Part shown: one piece after another, positions 25,973 to 34,856 of the stretch | How positions within the stretch are numbered: position 1 is the first letter of the stretch | How the letters are laid out: every line of letters starts with the position of its first letter | Translations under genes and position numbers: made by a program | The notes under the pieces: model-generated | The model's database searches: none | The model's input: the letters and a program-made list of their open reading frames with translations, nothing else | What the model was told of the DNA's origin: nothing | NCBI GenBank assembly: GCA_016710335.1 | Contig: JADJXQ010000002.1 | Coordinates: forward strand, 124,001-188,000 | DNA length: 64,000 nucleotides | Source: Rhodospirillales bacterium | GTDB lineage: Bacteria; Pseudomonadota; Alphaproteobacteria; Rhodospirillales; Defluviicoccaceae | Direction: 5' to 3'

Positions 25973-27150
25973 TCCTGTTGCGCACTCTCGCGATGGTGCT
26001 GATCCTGTCGGCGACTTCGGCGCTCGCCTTCGCCGAGGTCGCGCTGCGCGGCACCGGCGATCTGGGGCTGATCGTGGAGCGCGCCGCCGGGCGGGTGCAG
26101 ATCGTGGAGACGACGACGCAAAGCAAGCTGGCTGCCGTCGACGGGCTCGGCGACCTGTCCCACGCGTCCGCGGTGTTCTCCCGCGACGGACGCTTCGCCT
26201 TCGTCTTCGGGCGCGACGGCGGCTTGAGCAAGATCGACCTGCTCGAAGGGCGGCTGGCCAAGCGCATCGTCCAAGGCGGCAACAGCATCGGCGGCGCCAT
26301 CTCCCAGGACGGCGCCCTGGTCGCCGTCGCCAACTACGAGCCGGGTGGCGTGCGGGTCTTCGACTCCGGGACCCTGGAGCCGGTCGCCGACATTCCGGCC
26401 GGCGACGACGCCGCGGGCCGCTCCAAGGTGGTCGGGCTGGTCGATGCGCCCGGCCAAAGATTCGTGTTCAGCCTCTACGATGCCGGCGAGATCTGGATCG
26501 CCGACATGAGCGAGCCCGACAACCCGCGCATCACGCGTTTCGAAGGCGTCGGCGCACTCCCCTACGACGCGCTGATCACCGGCGACGGCCATTACTACAT
26601 CGCCGGCCTGTTCGGCGAGGACGGGCTGGCGCTGCTCGACATGTGGCGCCTGGACGCAGGCGTGCGCCGCATCCTCGACGGCTACGGCCGCGGCGAGGCG
26701 CCGCTGCCGGTCTACAAGATGCCGCACTTGGAAGGCTGGGCCAAGGCCGGCGACCTGCTGTTCCTGCCCGCCGTCGGCCGCCACGAAGTGTTGGTCGTCG
26801 ATCCGCGAACGTGGCAGGAGGTGGAGCGCATCCCCGTTCACGGCCAGCCGGTGTTCGCGGTCGCCCGGCCGGACGGCCGTCAGGTCTGGGTCACCTTCGC
26901 CCATCCGCTGAACGACACCGTCCAGGTCATCGACGTCGCCGCCATTGAGGTCTCCCACGCTCTCACCCCCGGCAAGGCGGTGATGCATATCGAGTTCACG
27001 CCCCGTGGCGAGCAGGCGTGGATCTCGGTGCGGGACGAGAACCGGGTCGACGTCTACGATACACGGACCATGGAGCGGCTCAGCTCGATCGCCGCAGAGA
27101 CCCCGAGCGGCATCTTTTTCGCTGCCCGCGCCCATCGCATCGGCCTCTGA
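25969..27150 (+). CDS. nirF: Heme d1 biosynthesis protein NirF
   Basis: The 393-residue protein is a d1-type beta-propeller related to the NirS C-terminal domain but without a cytochrome c domain. NirF acts late in heme d1 synthesis, after NirJ. A hydrophobic N terminus (RTLAMVLILSATSALAFA) suggests periplasmic export, as reported for this protein. The GTG start at 25969 overlaps the nirC stop by four bases; an upstream extension of the frame lacks a signal peptide and lies inside nirC. Confidence 0.93.
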   Translation: MILLRTLAMVLILSATSALAFAEVALRGTGDLGLIVERAAGRVQIVETTTQSKLAAVDGLGDLSHASAVFSRDGRFAFVFGRDGGLSKIDLLEGRLAKRIVQGGNSIGGAISQDGALVAVANYEPGGVRVFDSGTLEPVADIPAGDDAAGRSKVVGLVDAPGQRFVFSLYDAGEIWIADMSEPDNPRITRFEGVGALPYDALITGDGHYYIAGLFGEDGLALLDMWRLDAGVRRILDGYGRGEAPLPVYKMPHLEGWAKAGDLLFLPAVGRHEVLVVDPRTWQEVERIPVHGQPVFAVARPDGRQVWVTFAHPLNDTVQVIDVAAIEVSHALTPGKAVMHIEFTPRGEQAWISVRDENRVDVYDTRTMERLSSIAAETPSGIFFAARAHRIGL

Positions 27151-27152
27151 TC

Positions 27153-27608
27153 ATGGCCGCGGCGGATCTCGTCACGCGGCTGATCAACGGCTACCAGCGG
27201 GACTTCCCGCTGACGCCGCGGCCGTTTCGGGACATCGGCGAGTCCCTCGGACTCCGCGAAAACGAGGTCCTGTCGTTGGTACAGGATCTTCGGGATCAGG
27301 GGGCGCTGGCGCGCGTCGGCGCCGTGGTCGCGCCCAACACGATCGGCGCCAGCACCCTTGCCGCCATGGCGGTGCCGGCGCAGCGCCTGGATGCGGTCGC
27401 CGCCATCGTCAGCGGCTATGGGGAGGTGAACCACAACTACGAGCGCGAGCACGACCTCAACCTCTGGTTCGTGGTCGCCGCCGCAAGCGCCGAAGCCGTT
27501 GCCGCGGTGCTCCGGGACATAGAGGCGCGGACCGGGCTCGCCGTCATCGACCTGCCGCTGATCGAGGCGTTTCACATCGACCTCGGCTTCCCGCTGCCAT
27601 GCCCGTGA
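27153..27608 (+). CDS. nirD: Siroheme decarboxylase subunit NirD
   Basis: The 151-residue AsnC/Lrp-like protein has an N-terminal winged-helix-like part (FPLTPRPFRDIGESLG) and the family motif VNHNYEREHDLNLWFV. NirD, L, G and H together decarboxylate siroheme to didecarboxysiroheme. ATG 27153 is two bases after the nirF stop. Here NirD and NirL are separate genes rather than fused. Confidence 0.9.
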   Translation: MAAADLVTRLINGYQRDFPLTPRPFRDIGESLGLRENEVLSLVQDLRDQGALARVGAVVAPNTIGASTLAAMAVPAQRLDAVAAIVSGYGEVNHNYEREHDLNLWFVVAAASAEAVAAVLRDIEARTGLAVIDLPLIEAFHIDLGFPLPCP

Positions 27609-28099
27609 GCGTAACCGACCGGCGCCTGTTGACCGCCATCGAGGATGGCCTGCCGCTGGTGCCGGAACCCTACGCCGAACTCGGCCGGCGCCTCGGCCTC
27701 TCCGAAGCGGAGGTGATCGCGCGACTGCAGGGTCTGATCGCGGGCGGCGTCATCAAGCGGTTCGGCATGGTCGTCCGCCACCGCGATCTCGGATACACCG
27801 CAAACGCCATGGCGGTGTGGGACGTGCCCGATGATCGCGTGGGCGCCGCCGGCCGGCGTCTCGCCGAGTTTCCGTTCGTGACGCTCTGCTATCGCCGCCG
27901 GCGCCAGCCGCCCGTCTGGCCATACAATCTGTTCTGCATGATCCATGGCACCGACAGACGCGTCGTGTGCGATCAGATCGCCCAGATCAATTCCGAACCG
28001 GAACTCGCCCATTGTCCGCACGCAGTGCTGTTCAGCCGCCGCGCCTTCAAGCAGCGCGGCGCCCGCTATTCGGTTCGCGAGGCGAAGGAGACGGCGTGA
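27599..28099 (+). CDS. nirL: Siroheme decarboxylase subunit NirL
   Basis: The 166-residue paralogue of NirH has GLPLVPEPYAELG, a winged-helix-like segment, and VWPYNLFCMIHG, the substrate-binding region in this family. The ATG overlaps the end of nirD by 10 bases. It forms part of the siroheme decarboxylase with NirD, G and H. Confidence 0.9.
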   Translation: MPVSVTDRRLLTAIEDGLPLVPEPYAELGRRLGLSEAEVIARLQGLIAGGVIKRFGMVVRHRDLGYTANAMAVWDVPDDRVGAAGRRLAEFPFVTLCYRRRRQPPVWPYNLFCMIHGTDRRVVCDQIAQINSEPELAHCPHAVLFSRRAFKQRGARYSVREAKETA

Positions 28100-28548
28100 T
28101 GGACGACATCGACCGCCGCATCGTCAACGCCCTGCAGGACCCGGACGCCTTCCCGGTCAGCGAACGCCCCTACGCGGAGGCCGCGCGGGCTCTGGGCCTG
28201 GAGGAGGCGGACCTGATCGCCCGCCTGCGGCGGATGTGCGCGGACGGCCTGCTCAGCCGCTTCGGGCCACTGTTCGACGCCGAACGCCTCGGGGGTGCGG
28301 TCACGCTTGCGGCGATGAGCGTGCCGGAGGACCGCTTCGAGGTGGTCGCCGATCTGGTCAATGCCCATCCGGAAGTCGCCCACAACTACGCCCGCGACCA
28401 CCCCCTCAACATGTGGTTCGTGGTCGCCGCCGCGGACCCGGAGCGCGTCCGCCCGGTGCTCGACGCCATCGCACAGGAGACCGGGCTCAGCGTTCACGAC
28501 ATGCCGAAGCTGGAGGAGTTCTACATCGGCTTGAGGCTCGCGGTATGA
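28099..28548 (+). CDS. nirG: Siroheme decarboxylase subunit NirG
   Basis: The 149-residue NirD-like paralogue has VAHNYARDHPLNMWFVVAAA and FPVSERPYAEAARALG. The start overlaps the nirL stop by one base (TGATG). It has the same role as NirD within the NirDLGH enzyme. Confidence 0.9.
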   Translation: MDDIDRRIVNALQDPDAFPVSERPYAEAARALGLEEADLIARLRRMCADGLLSRFGPLFDAERLGGAVTLAAMSVPEDRFEVVADLVNAHPEVAHNYARDHPLNMWFVVAAADPERVRPVLDAIAQETGLSVHDMPKLEEFYIGLRLAV

Positions 28549-29045
28549 ACCGGACCGCGCCGCCACCGCCCGTCGACGCTGAGGATCGCCGGTTGATCAA
28601 GGCGATGCAGGGCGGGCTGCCGCTCGTCCCCCGCCCCTACCACGCCCTGGCCGAAACCCTCGGGCTCGCGCCGGAAGAGACCATGGCGCGGCTCCGGCGG
28701 ATGTTGGCAGACGGCATCATCCGCCGCATCGGCGCCGTGCCCAACCACTACCGGCTCGGCTACACCGCCAACGGCATGACGGTGTGGGACGTCGCCGACG
28801 ATGCGGTCGCCGCCGCCGGCAGCGCCGTCGGCGCCCTCGCGTTCGTCTCCCACTGCTACCAACGGCCGCGGCATCTGCCGCTCTGGCCTTACAACCTGTT
28901 CGCCATGGTCCATGGCCGGAGTCGCGACGAAGTGGAACGCCGGGTGGCGGAGATCGCCGAACTGCTCGACGATCGGTCCCGCGCCCACGCCGTGCTATAC
29001 TCGACCCGCATCCTCAAGAAGACGGGCCTCCGGCTCGCGGATTGA
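28545..29045 (+). CDS. nirH: Siroheme decarboxylase subunit NirH
   Basis: The 166-residue NirL-like paralogue has GLPLVPRPYHALAETLG and LPLWPYNLFAMVHGRS. Its ATG overlaps the nirG stop (ATGA). With nirD, L and G it completes the four-gene decarboxylase set. Confidence 0.9.
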   Translation: MNRTAPPPPVDAEDRRLIKAMQGGLPLVPRPYHALAETLGLAPEETMARLRRMLADGIIRRIGAVPNHYRLGYTANGMTVWDVADDAVAAAGSAVGALAFVSHCYQRPRHLPLWPYNLFAMVHGRSRDEVERRVAEIAELLDDRSRAHAVLYSTRILKKTGLRLAD

Positions 29046-29059
29046 AGGGCTCTGTTGCG

Positions 29060-30265
29060 ATGTTTCGTCTGACCCAATACATGAAGGAGCTGCTCACCCC
29101 GACCCCGCTCGGGCCAAGGCGCAACCCGCCGGGGCCGGTGGTCATCTGGAACTTGATCCGGCGCTGCAACCTTCGCTGCAAGCACTGCTACTCCATCTCC
29201 GCCGACATCGACTTCCCCGGCGAACTCAGCACCGGCGAGATCTACCGCGTCATGGACGACCTCAAGGCGTTCCGGGTGCCGGTGCTGATCCTGTCGGGCG
29301 GCGAACCGCTGCTGCGCCCGGACATCTTCGACATTTCGCGCCGGGCCAAGGCCATGGGGTTCTATGTCGGCCTGTCCTCCAACGGCACCCTCATCGACGA
29401 AGCCAACATCGCCGCCATCGCTGCCGTCGGGTACGACTATGTCGGCGTCAGCCTCGACGGCATCGGCGCCACGCACGACGCCTTTCGCGGCGCCGACGGC
29501 GCCTTCGAAGCGTCGATGCGGGCCGTGCGCCTGTGCCGCAACCACGACCTCAAGGTCGGGGTGCGCTTCACGCTGACCATGGACAACGCCCATCAGCTGC
29601 CGTCGCTGCTGGCCCTTGTCGAGGCCGGCGGGATCGACAAGTTCTACCTGTCGCACCTCAACTACGCCGGCCGCGGCAACAAGAACCGCGGCGACGACGC
29701 TCACTTCGAGACCACGCGGTGCGCCATGGACCTCTTGTTCGAAACGTGCCTCCGCTCGATTGAAGCGGGCCGCGACAAGGAATTCGTCACCGGCAACAAC
29801 GACGCCGACGCCGTCTACCTGCTGCACTGGGCGCAGGCGCGGTTCCCGGATCGGGTAGAGCACCTCCGCGCCAAGCTGGCGCAGTGGGGCGGCAACGCGT
29901 CCGGCGTCAACGTGGCCAACATCGACAACGTCGGCGACGTCCACCCCGACACCTTCTGGTGGCACTACAGTCTCGGCAACGTCCGCGACCGGCCGTTCTC
30001 CGAGATCTGGCAGGACACCACCGATCCGATCATGGCCGGCCTCAAGCGAGCGCCGCGCGTGGTCAAGGGCCGCTGCGGCGCGTGCGCCCATTTCGGCATC
30101 TGCGGCGGCAATACCCGGGTGCGCGCCCTGCAACTCACCGGCGATGCCTGGCAGGAAGATCCCGGCTGCTACCTCACCGACGCCGAGATCGGCATCAGCG
30201 ACGGCAGTCCGCGGGTGGCGGTAACGCCGTACCGCAAGGGCAGTCATGCCGTCCTCGCTCGTTAA
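29060..30265 (+). CDS. nirJ: Radical SAM heme d1 synthase component NirJ
   Basis: The 401-residue radical SAM enzyme has the cluster motif CNLRCKHC (C36, C40, C43), SGGEPLLRPD for SAM binding, and a C-terminal SPASM-like Cys region (RCGACAHFGICGG ... GCYL). It removes propionate side chains of didecarboxysiroheme to introduce the keto groups of heme d1. The ATG lies 14 bases after the nirH stop, and the last 20 bases overlap nirN. Confidence 0.94.
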   Translation: MFRLTQYMKELLTPTPLGPRRNPPGPVVIWNLIRRCNLRCKHCYSISADIDFPGELSTGEIYRVMDDLKAFRVPVLILSGGEPLLRPDIFDISRRAKAMGFYVGLSSNGTLIDEANIAAIAAVGYDYVGVSLDGIGATHDAFRGADGAFEASMRAVRLCRNHDLKVGVRFTLTMDNAHQLPSLLALVEAGGIDKFYLSHLNYAGRGNKNRGDDAHFETTRCAMDLLFETCLRSIEAGRDKEFVTGNNDADAVYLLHWAQARFPDRVEHLRAKLAQWGGNASGVNVANIDNVGDVHPDTFWWHYSLGNVRDRPFSEIWQDTTDPIMAGLKRAPRVVKGRCGACAHFGICGGNTRVRALQLTGDAWQEDPGCYLTDAEIGISDGSPRVAVTPYRKGSHAVLAR

Positions 30266-31850
30266 CCAGCGGCTCACGGGCGACGGAGCGGCACTCGCCC
30301 TTCTTCTGGCGCTGCTCTTGGTTGTCCTGTCGGCAGCAACCGCAGGCGCTGGAGATCGTCTCGACGCGGCGGCGATCTACGCCGAACAGTGCGCCGAATG
30401 CCATGGCGGCGACCGGCTCGGCGGCACCGGCCCGGCGCTGCTGCCGGAGAATCTCGACCGGCTGCGGAAGGACGCAGCGGTCAATGTGGTCACCAACGGG
30501 CGGCCGGCGACGCAGATGCCGGCGTTCGGCGAGACCCTGAGCCCGGACGAGATCGGAGCGTTGGTGAGCCTGGTCTACACCCCCCTCCCCGTCCCGCCCG
30601 AGTGGACCCTGGCGGACATGCGGGCGAGCCATGTTCTCCACACCCCTCTCGCCGCACTGCCCGACGCACCGGTCCATGATGCTGACCCGCTGAACCTGTT
30701 CACCGTGGTCGAGGCCGGCGACCACCACGCCACCATCCTCGACGGCGACCGCTTCGAGCCGCTCTGGCGGTTCCCGACCCGCTTCGCGCTGCACGGCGGC
30801 GCCAAGTATTCTCCCGACGGCCGCTTCGTTTACCTCGCCTCGCGGGACGGATGGGTCAGTCAGCATGACCTCTGGGGTCTGGTGCCGGTCGCCGAGATCC
30901 GCGTCGGCGTGAACACCCGCAACATCGCCGTCTCCGCCGACGGCCGCTGGATCATGGCCGGCAACACCCTCCCCCACACCCTGGTGATCCTGGACGCCGT
31001 GGGCCTGGCGCCGGTCAAGGTCATCCCGGTCGTGGGCGACAAGAGGCAGACGTCGCGGGTCAGCGCCGTCTACACCGCACCGCCGCGGCAGAGCTTCATC
31101 GCGGCGCTCAAGGACATCCCGGAAATCTGGGAAATCCCCTACCGTGACGATCCGGAACCTGTGCCGCAGGGTTTCGTCCACAGCTACGAGGCGGGGATGA
31201 CGGAAGGCACGTTCGACACCGGTCCGTTTCCGGTGCGACGCATCGTGCTCAAGGATACCTTGGACGACTTCTTTTTCGACCCCGAGTACCGCAATCTCAT
31301 CGGCGCCGCCCGCAACGCCAACAACGGCCAAGTGGTGAACCTGATCGTCGGCCGCAAGATCGCCGTCATCCCGCTCGACGGCATGCCCCACCTCGGCTCC
31401 GGCATCACCTTCGACTACCGGGGCGCACCGGTGCTCGCCACGCCGCACCTCGATCAGGCCGCGGTCAGTGTCATCGACATGTCCACCTGGACCAAGCTCA
31501 AGGAGATAGAGACGCTCGGCCCCGGGTTTTTCATGCGGAGCCACGACAACTCGCCGTACGCCTGGGTCGACGTGTTCTTCGGCCCGCACCGGGACGCGAT
31601 CCACGTGATCGACAAGCGCACTCTTGAGATCGTCAAGACCCTGCGTCCGGCGCCCGGCAAGACCGCGGCGCACGTGGAGTTCACCCGCGACGGCCGGTAC
31701 GCGCTGGTCAGCATCTGGGAGGACGACGGCGCCATCGTCGTCTACGATGCCGCGACGTTCGAAGTCGTAAAGCGCATCCCGATGCGGAAGCCGGTCGGGA
31801 AATACAACGTCTGGAACAAGATCACCTATGAGCGCGGCACCAGCCATTAG
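30246..31850 (+). CDS. nirN: Cytochrome cd1-like dihydro-heme d1 dehydrogenase NirN
   Basis: The 534-residue NirS paralogue has a signal-like hydrophobic segment (ALALLLALLLVVLSAAT), heme c motif CAECHG (C49, C52, H53) and a d1-type propeller ending KYNVWNKITYERGTSH. NirN performs the last oxidation in heme d1 synthesis in the periplasm. It overlaps nirJ by 20 bases and closes the cluster; a convergent phosphatase gene begins 15 bases later. Confidence 0.93.
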   Translation: MPSSLVNQRLTGDGAALALLLALLLVVLSAATAGAGDRLDAAAIYAEQCAECHGGDRLGGTGPALLPENLDRLRKDAAVNVVTNGRPATQMPAFGETLSPDEIGALVSLVYTPLPVPPEWTLADMRASHVLHTPLAALPDAPVHDADPLNLFTVVEAGDHHATILDGDRFEPLWRFPTRFALHGGAKYSPDGRFVYLASRDGWVSQHDLWGLVPVAEIRVGVNTRNIAVSADGRWIMAGNTLPHTLVILDAVGLAPVKVIPVVGDKRQTSRVSAVYTAPPRQSFIAALKDIPEIWEIPYRDDPEPVPQGFVHSYEAGMTEGTFDTGPFPVRRIVLKDTLDDFFFDPEYRNLIGAARNANNGQVVNLIVGRKIAVIPLDGMPHLGSGITFDYRGAPVLATPHLDQAAVSVIDMSTWTKLKEIETLGPGFFMRSHDNSPYAWVDVFFGPHRDAIHVIDKRTLEIVKTLRPAPGKTAAHVEFTRDGRYALVSIWEDDGAIVVYDAATFEVVKRIPMRKPVGKYNVWNKITYERGTSH

Positions 31851-31865
31851 AGCGGGCCGCCGCCT

Positions 31866-32546
31866 TCAGCCCTCGGCGGGCGGGTCCCACCATTTCGACA
31901 GGTGGTGACCGAGGATGCGCTCGGGCACATCCTCGTAGTGCGAAACGTCGTTGAACAGCATCAGCCTGGCGCGCACCGGGTCCTTGAAATCAATGATGTT
32001 GAGACAGCAGGGGTGCTGGTCGAGGCGGTCGCGGTAGCCGCGGGCATCGAAGCCGAGCAGGGTCGAAATGAGCAGACGGATGGTCGCCTTGTGGGAGATC
32101 ACCAGCACCGTCTCCCCCGCGTGCCGCACGACGATCTCCCTGATCACGGGCAGCGACCGGGCCAACACGTGCAGTCCCGACTCGCCGCCGCGCGGTGCGA
32201 AGGTGAAGGGGTCCTGTTCCCACGCGGCGTACTCTTCCGGGAACCGGGCTTCCACTTCGGAGCGGTGCATCCCCTCCCAGTGCCCATGGTCGATCTCGCG
32301 AAGCCCATCTTCGGCTTGCGGCGGCAAGTCGTGCGGCGCGGCGACGATGGATGCAGTTTCGACCGTGCGCTGCATGGGGCTGGTGTACACAGCGTTCAGG
32401 CTCTCACCAGCGAGACGCGCGGCGAGGCCACCCGCCTGCCGGCGCCCTTCGTCGGATAACGCGACATCGCTGGACCCTGCAAACCGGTCTTCGGCCGACA
32501 GCACGGTGGCCCCGTGGCGAACGAAAAACACGCGGGTGGTGACCAT
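31866..32546 (-). CDS. Histidine phosphatase (phosphoglycerate mutase-like)
   Basis: About 226 residues with the catalytic RHG motif (FFVRHGATVLS), E/DHG segment (EIDHGHWEGM) and second His in VLVISHKATIR. ATG 32546 has GGAGAGG about 11 bases upstream, better than the first in-frame ATG at 32576. Possible substrates include alpha-ribazole phosphate or sugar phosphates; I cannot choose. It is convergent with nirN. Confidence 0.82.
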   Translation of the reverse strand: MVTTRVFFVRHGATVLSAEDRFAGSSDVALSDEGRRQAGGLAARLAGESLNAVYTSPMQRTVETASIVAAPHDLPPQAEDGLREIDHGHWEGMHRSEVEARFPEEYAAWEQDPFTFAPRGGESGLHVLARSLPVIREIVVRHAGETVLVISHKATIRLLISTLLGFDARGYRDRLDQHPCCLNIIDFKDPVRARLMLFNDVSHYEDVPERILGHHLSKWWDPPAEG

Positions 32547-32730
32547 GCTCAAGACCTCTCCGTTGGCTCGGAACATCGTTCTCGAGGAGACACCTAGCCG
32601 AGCGCGGCCGCCTCAGCAAGCGCCACGCGATGCCGTCGCGAGAACGTACCGCACACACTTCAACGGGGCATCAGCTTGGCCGAGCCTTGTCAGCGTGGAA
32701 CCTGCACTGCGCGTCGCGGAGTTGATTGGA

Positions 32731-33027
32731 TTACAGGCAGATCAACCGTTCTGCGGCGTCGGCGCCGGTCACGGTGCCGTTGCGGCATTGCGGCCTGCCG
32801 ATCCTGTACTTGCCAGCGCCGGTGTGGGAGAGCGGTCGAGCCGTAACCGGCACGCCCTGCATCGTCGGCGTCTCGACATCAGTCTCGCCCGAAAATCGCG
32901 TCGGCAGATCCAAGGTCGCAGACAACAGAATCGCCAGCAGTGCCGCCGACAAGGCCATGGCGAGGACAGCAGCGAGGTTTGGCGTGGCTGAGGGCACGGG
33001 CCTCGAAGGCGCAGACTGGATCATCAT
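32731..33027 (-). CDS. Possible small membrane protein
   Basis: A 98-residue frame has one hydrophobic helix (LAAVLAMALSAALLAILLSATL) followed by a polar tail with two Cys. There is no convincing ribosome site and no family I know. The remaining bases of 32547-33189 show nothing else I can support. Confidence 0.35.
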   Translation of the reverse strand: MMIQSAPSRPVPSATPNLAAVLAMALSAALLAILLSATLDLPTRFSGETDVETPTMQGVPVTARPLSHTGAGKYRIGRPQCRNGTVTGADAAERLICL

Positions 33028-33189
33028 GAGAAAAACCTATTGCCGCGACGCGGCGTAGCTGTCACCGACTGTGCCGCATTTCCACGCAATTGTACCCCAT
33101 ACGGGTTGCATCGCAAGGAAAACATGATGCGGATCGTTTCGCAGTGCTCGCCTTGGCGCCGCGATGATCGGCGGATGTGCGTTGCTTTT

Positions 33190-34656
33190 TCAACCGATGC
33201 TGCCCATCCGGCGCAGGCGCGGCAGTCGCGCCAGATGGCGCGCCGCCACGGCATGCAGACGTCGCCGAGCGCCGTCGATGTTGAGGGCGTAGACGCACGC
33301 CCCGTAGGCGCCCGCGCCGAGCAACACTTGAGCGATCAGGAAGTGCCAGCCGAGGTACGGAAGCGTCGGCCACAGTGTCAGGCACATGACGACGCAGGAG
33401 GCCGCGACTTTCGCGGCACTGACTGCTGGAAACGGCAGCGGAAAGATGCGCCGCACCAACACCACCGACGCGACCAGCGACAGCGTGCGGGACAGCACCG
33501 CGGCGATGGCCGCGCCCATGATGCCCAACAGCGGAATGAGGAGCAGGTTGAAGCCGACGGTGGCGACCACGCCGATCAACGGCACGGGAAGCTGCTTTTT
33601 CGGCTGTCGTGCCGCCTCGAACGCGAAATCCGTGTAATAGCTGCGCATTTCGCCGAGCAACGCGGCGAGCACGATCAGGCCCAAAATTTCGATGAGGCCG
33701 GTGCGATACTGTTCACCGACCAGGACGGCGCCGATGTTCTGGCGCAGAAGCCATAGCCCGCACACCGCGGGCAACATCAAGCCGAGCAGTAGGGTGCAAT
33801 AGCGCGACATCGAGGCGCGGCCGGCATGCAGTCCGCCCCGTTCGATCGCGCGCACCACCAGCGGCAGGCCCGCCATGCTGACGGCGCCGGACAGCAGAAA
33901 AAGGCTTCGCGACATCAGGTCGTAGCCGACCGCGTAGACGCCGGCGGCAGCCGCATCGACCATCGCGATGAGCAGAAAGCGGTCGAGCATGGTCTCGATG
34001 AAGCCGGCGATGGACTTGATGCAGGTCGGCCAGCCGAACCGCCAGAGGCGCGCAGCCCCGACGGGCGACCAGCGGCCCAAGCAGATTTCCCGCCAGTGAC
34101 ACGTGAGCACCAACGCCATGCACAGAGCCTGGGCGACGATCACCCCGGTCAACAGCGCGATCCCCTGCCATCCGGCGTAGAGCAGCAGAGTCAGGGACAC
34201 TGCCACCTGAACGATGGCCCGCACCAGGTTGATCCACAGATTGCGTCCCCCGCGGAGGCTGGTCCGCACGAACGTCAGCGCGATCTCGGATCCGCCGAGA
34301 GCAGCCAGACACAGGGCCAGCAGCGTTGCCGGGAACCCGTACAAGGGCCGCCCGATGCAGATGTCGTAAGCAACACCCAGCACAAGAACCGCCGCCGCCA
34401 GTCCGGCGTAGCCATAGAGAGCCGTTGCGAACATGAGTTGACGCGAGCGCCCCACCCCCGACGTGAAGCGCAGAATGCCGGCCCGCATCCAACCGAACAG
34501 GGCGGCGGCGCCCATCATGGCGGCAGAGAACGCCACCGCGTAGGCGCCGTAAACGGCGGGATCGACCAACCGGGTATAGAGGCTGAGGCTCGCGAACGCG
34601 ATCAGCGCCGGCAAGCCTTGGCCCAGCACGAACAGGATCGTATTGCGAAGCAACAT
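33190..34656 (-). CDS. Polysaccharide flippase (Wzx-like, MOP superfamily)
   Basis: About 488 residues with 12-14 predicted membrane helices, arranged as in lipid-linked oligosaccharide flippases (for example LRNTILFVLGQGLPALIAF and a mid-protein LDRFLLIAMVDAAAAGVYAVG segment). It would move undecaprenyl-linked repeat units across the inner membrane for the exopolysaccharide locus that follows. GGAGG about 9 bases before ATG 34656 favours this start over one at 34695. It is divergent from the acetyltransferase gene. Confidence 0.85.
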   Translation of the reverse strand: MLLRNTILFVLGQGLPALIAFASLSLYTRLVDPAVYGAYAVAFSAAMMGAAALFGWMRAGILRFTSGVGRSRQLMFATALYGYAGLAAAVLVLGVAYDICIGRPLYGFPATLLALCLAALGGSEIALTFVRTSLRGGRNLWINLVRAIVQVAVSLTLLLYAGWQGIALLTGVIVAQALCMALVLTCHWREICLGRWSPVGAARLWRFGWPTCIKSIAGFIETMLDRFLLIAMVDAAAAGVYAVGYDLMSRSLFLLSGAVSMAGLPLVVRAIERGGLHAGRASMSRYCTLLLGLMLPAVCGLWLLRQNIGAVLVGEQYRTGLIEILGLIVLAALLGEMRSYYTDFAFEAARQPKKQLPVPLIGVVATVGFNLLLIPLLGIMGAAIAAVLSRTLSLVASVVLVRRIFPLPFPAVSAAKVAASCVVMCLTLWPTLPYLGWHFLIAQVLLGAGAYGACVYALNIDGARRRLHAVAARHLARLPRLRRMGSIG

Positions 34657-34739
34657 CAGGGGCGGCCTCCGCGCCGATGTCGCGACCTTGCACATCGTTG
34701 ATCTGGATTCAGCAACCCAACATCCTCGCTCCAGCCGCC

Positions 34740-34769
34740 TTGACCAAGATACTCGTTATACGGGATAAT
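34740..34769 (+). promoter_or_regulatory. Possible sigma-70 promoter
   Basis: TTGACC (34740-34745) and GATAAT (34764-34769) are 18 bases apart in an AT-rich patch about 90 bases before the acetyltransferase start. This is the best promoter-like element between the divergent flippase and acetyltransferase genes. Confidence 0.4.
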
Positions 34770-34856
34770 ACACAACCAAATACCGTCAAGATAGCGGCGC
34801 GCCAGGCGCGGCGCGCGTCGTCGTGACGATCAGGAGTCAGTGCCGGGAGGCAACGC

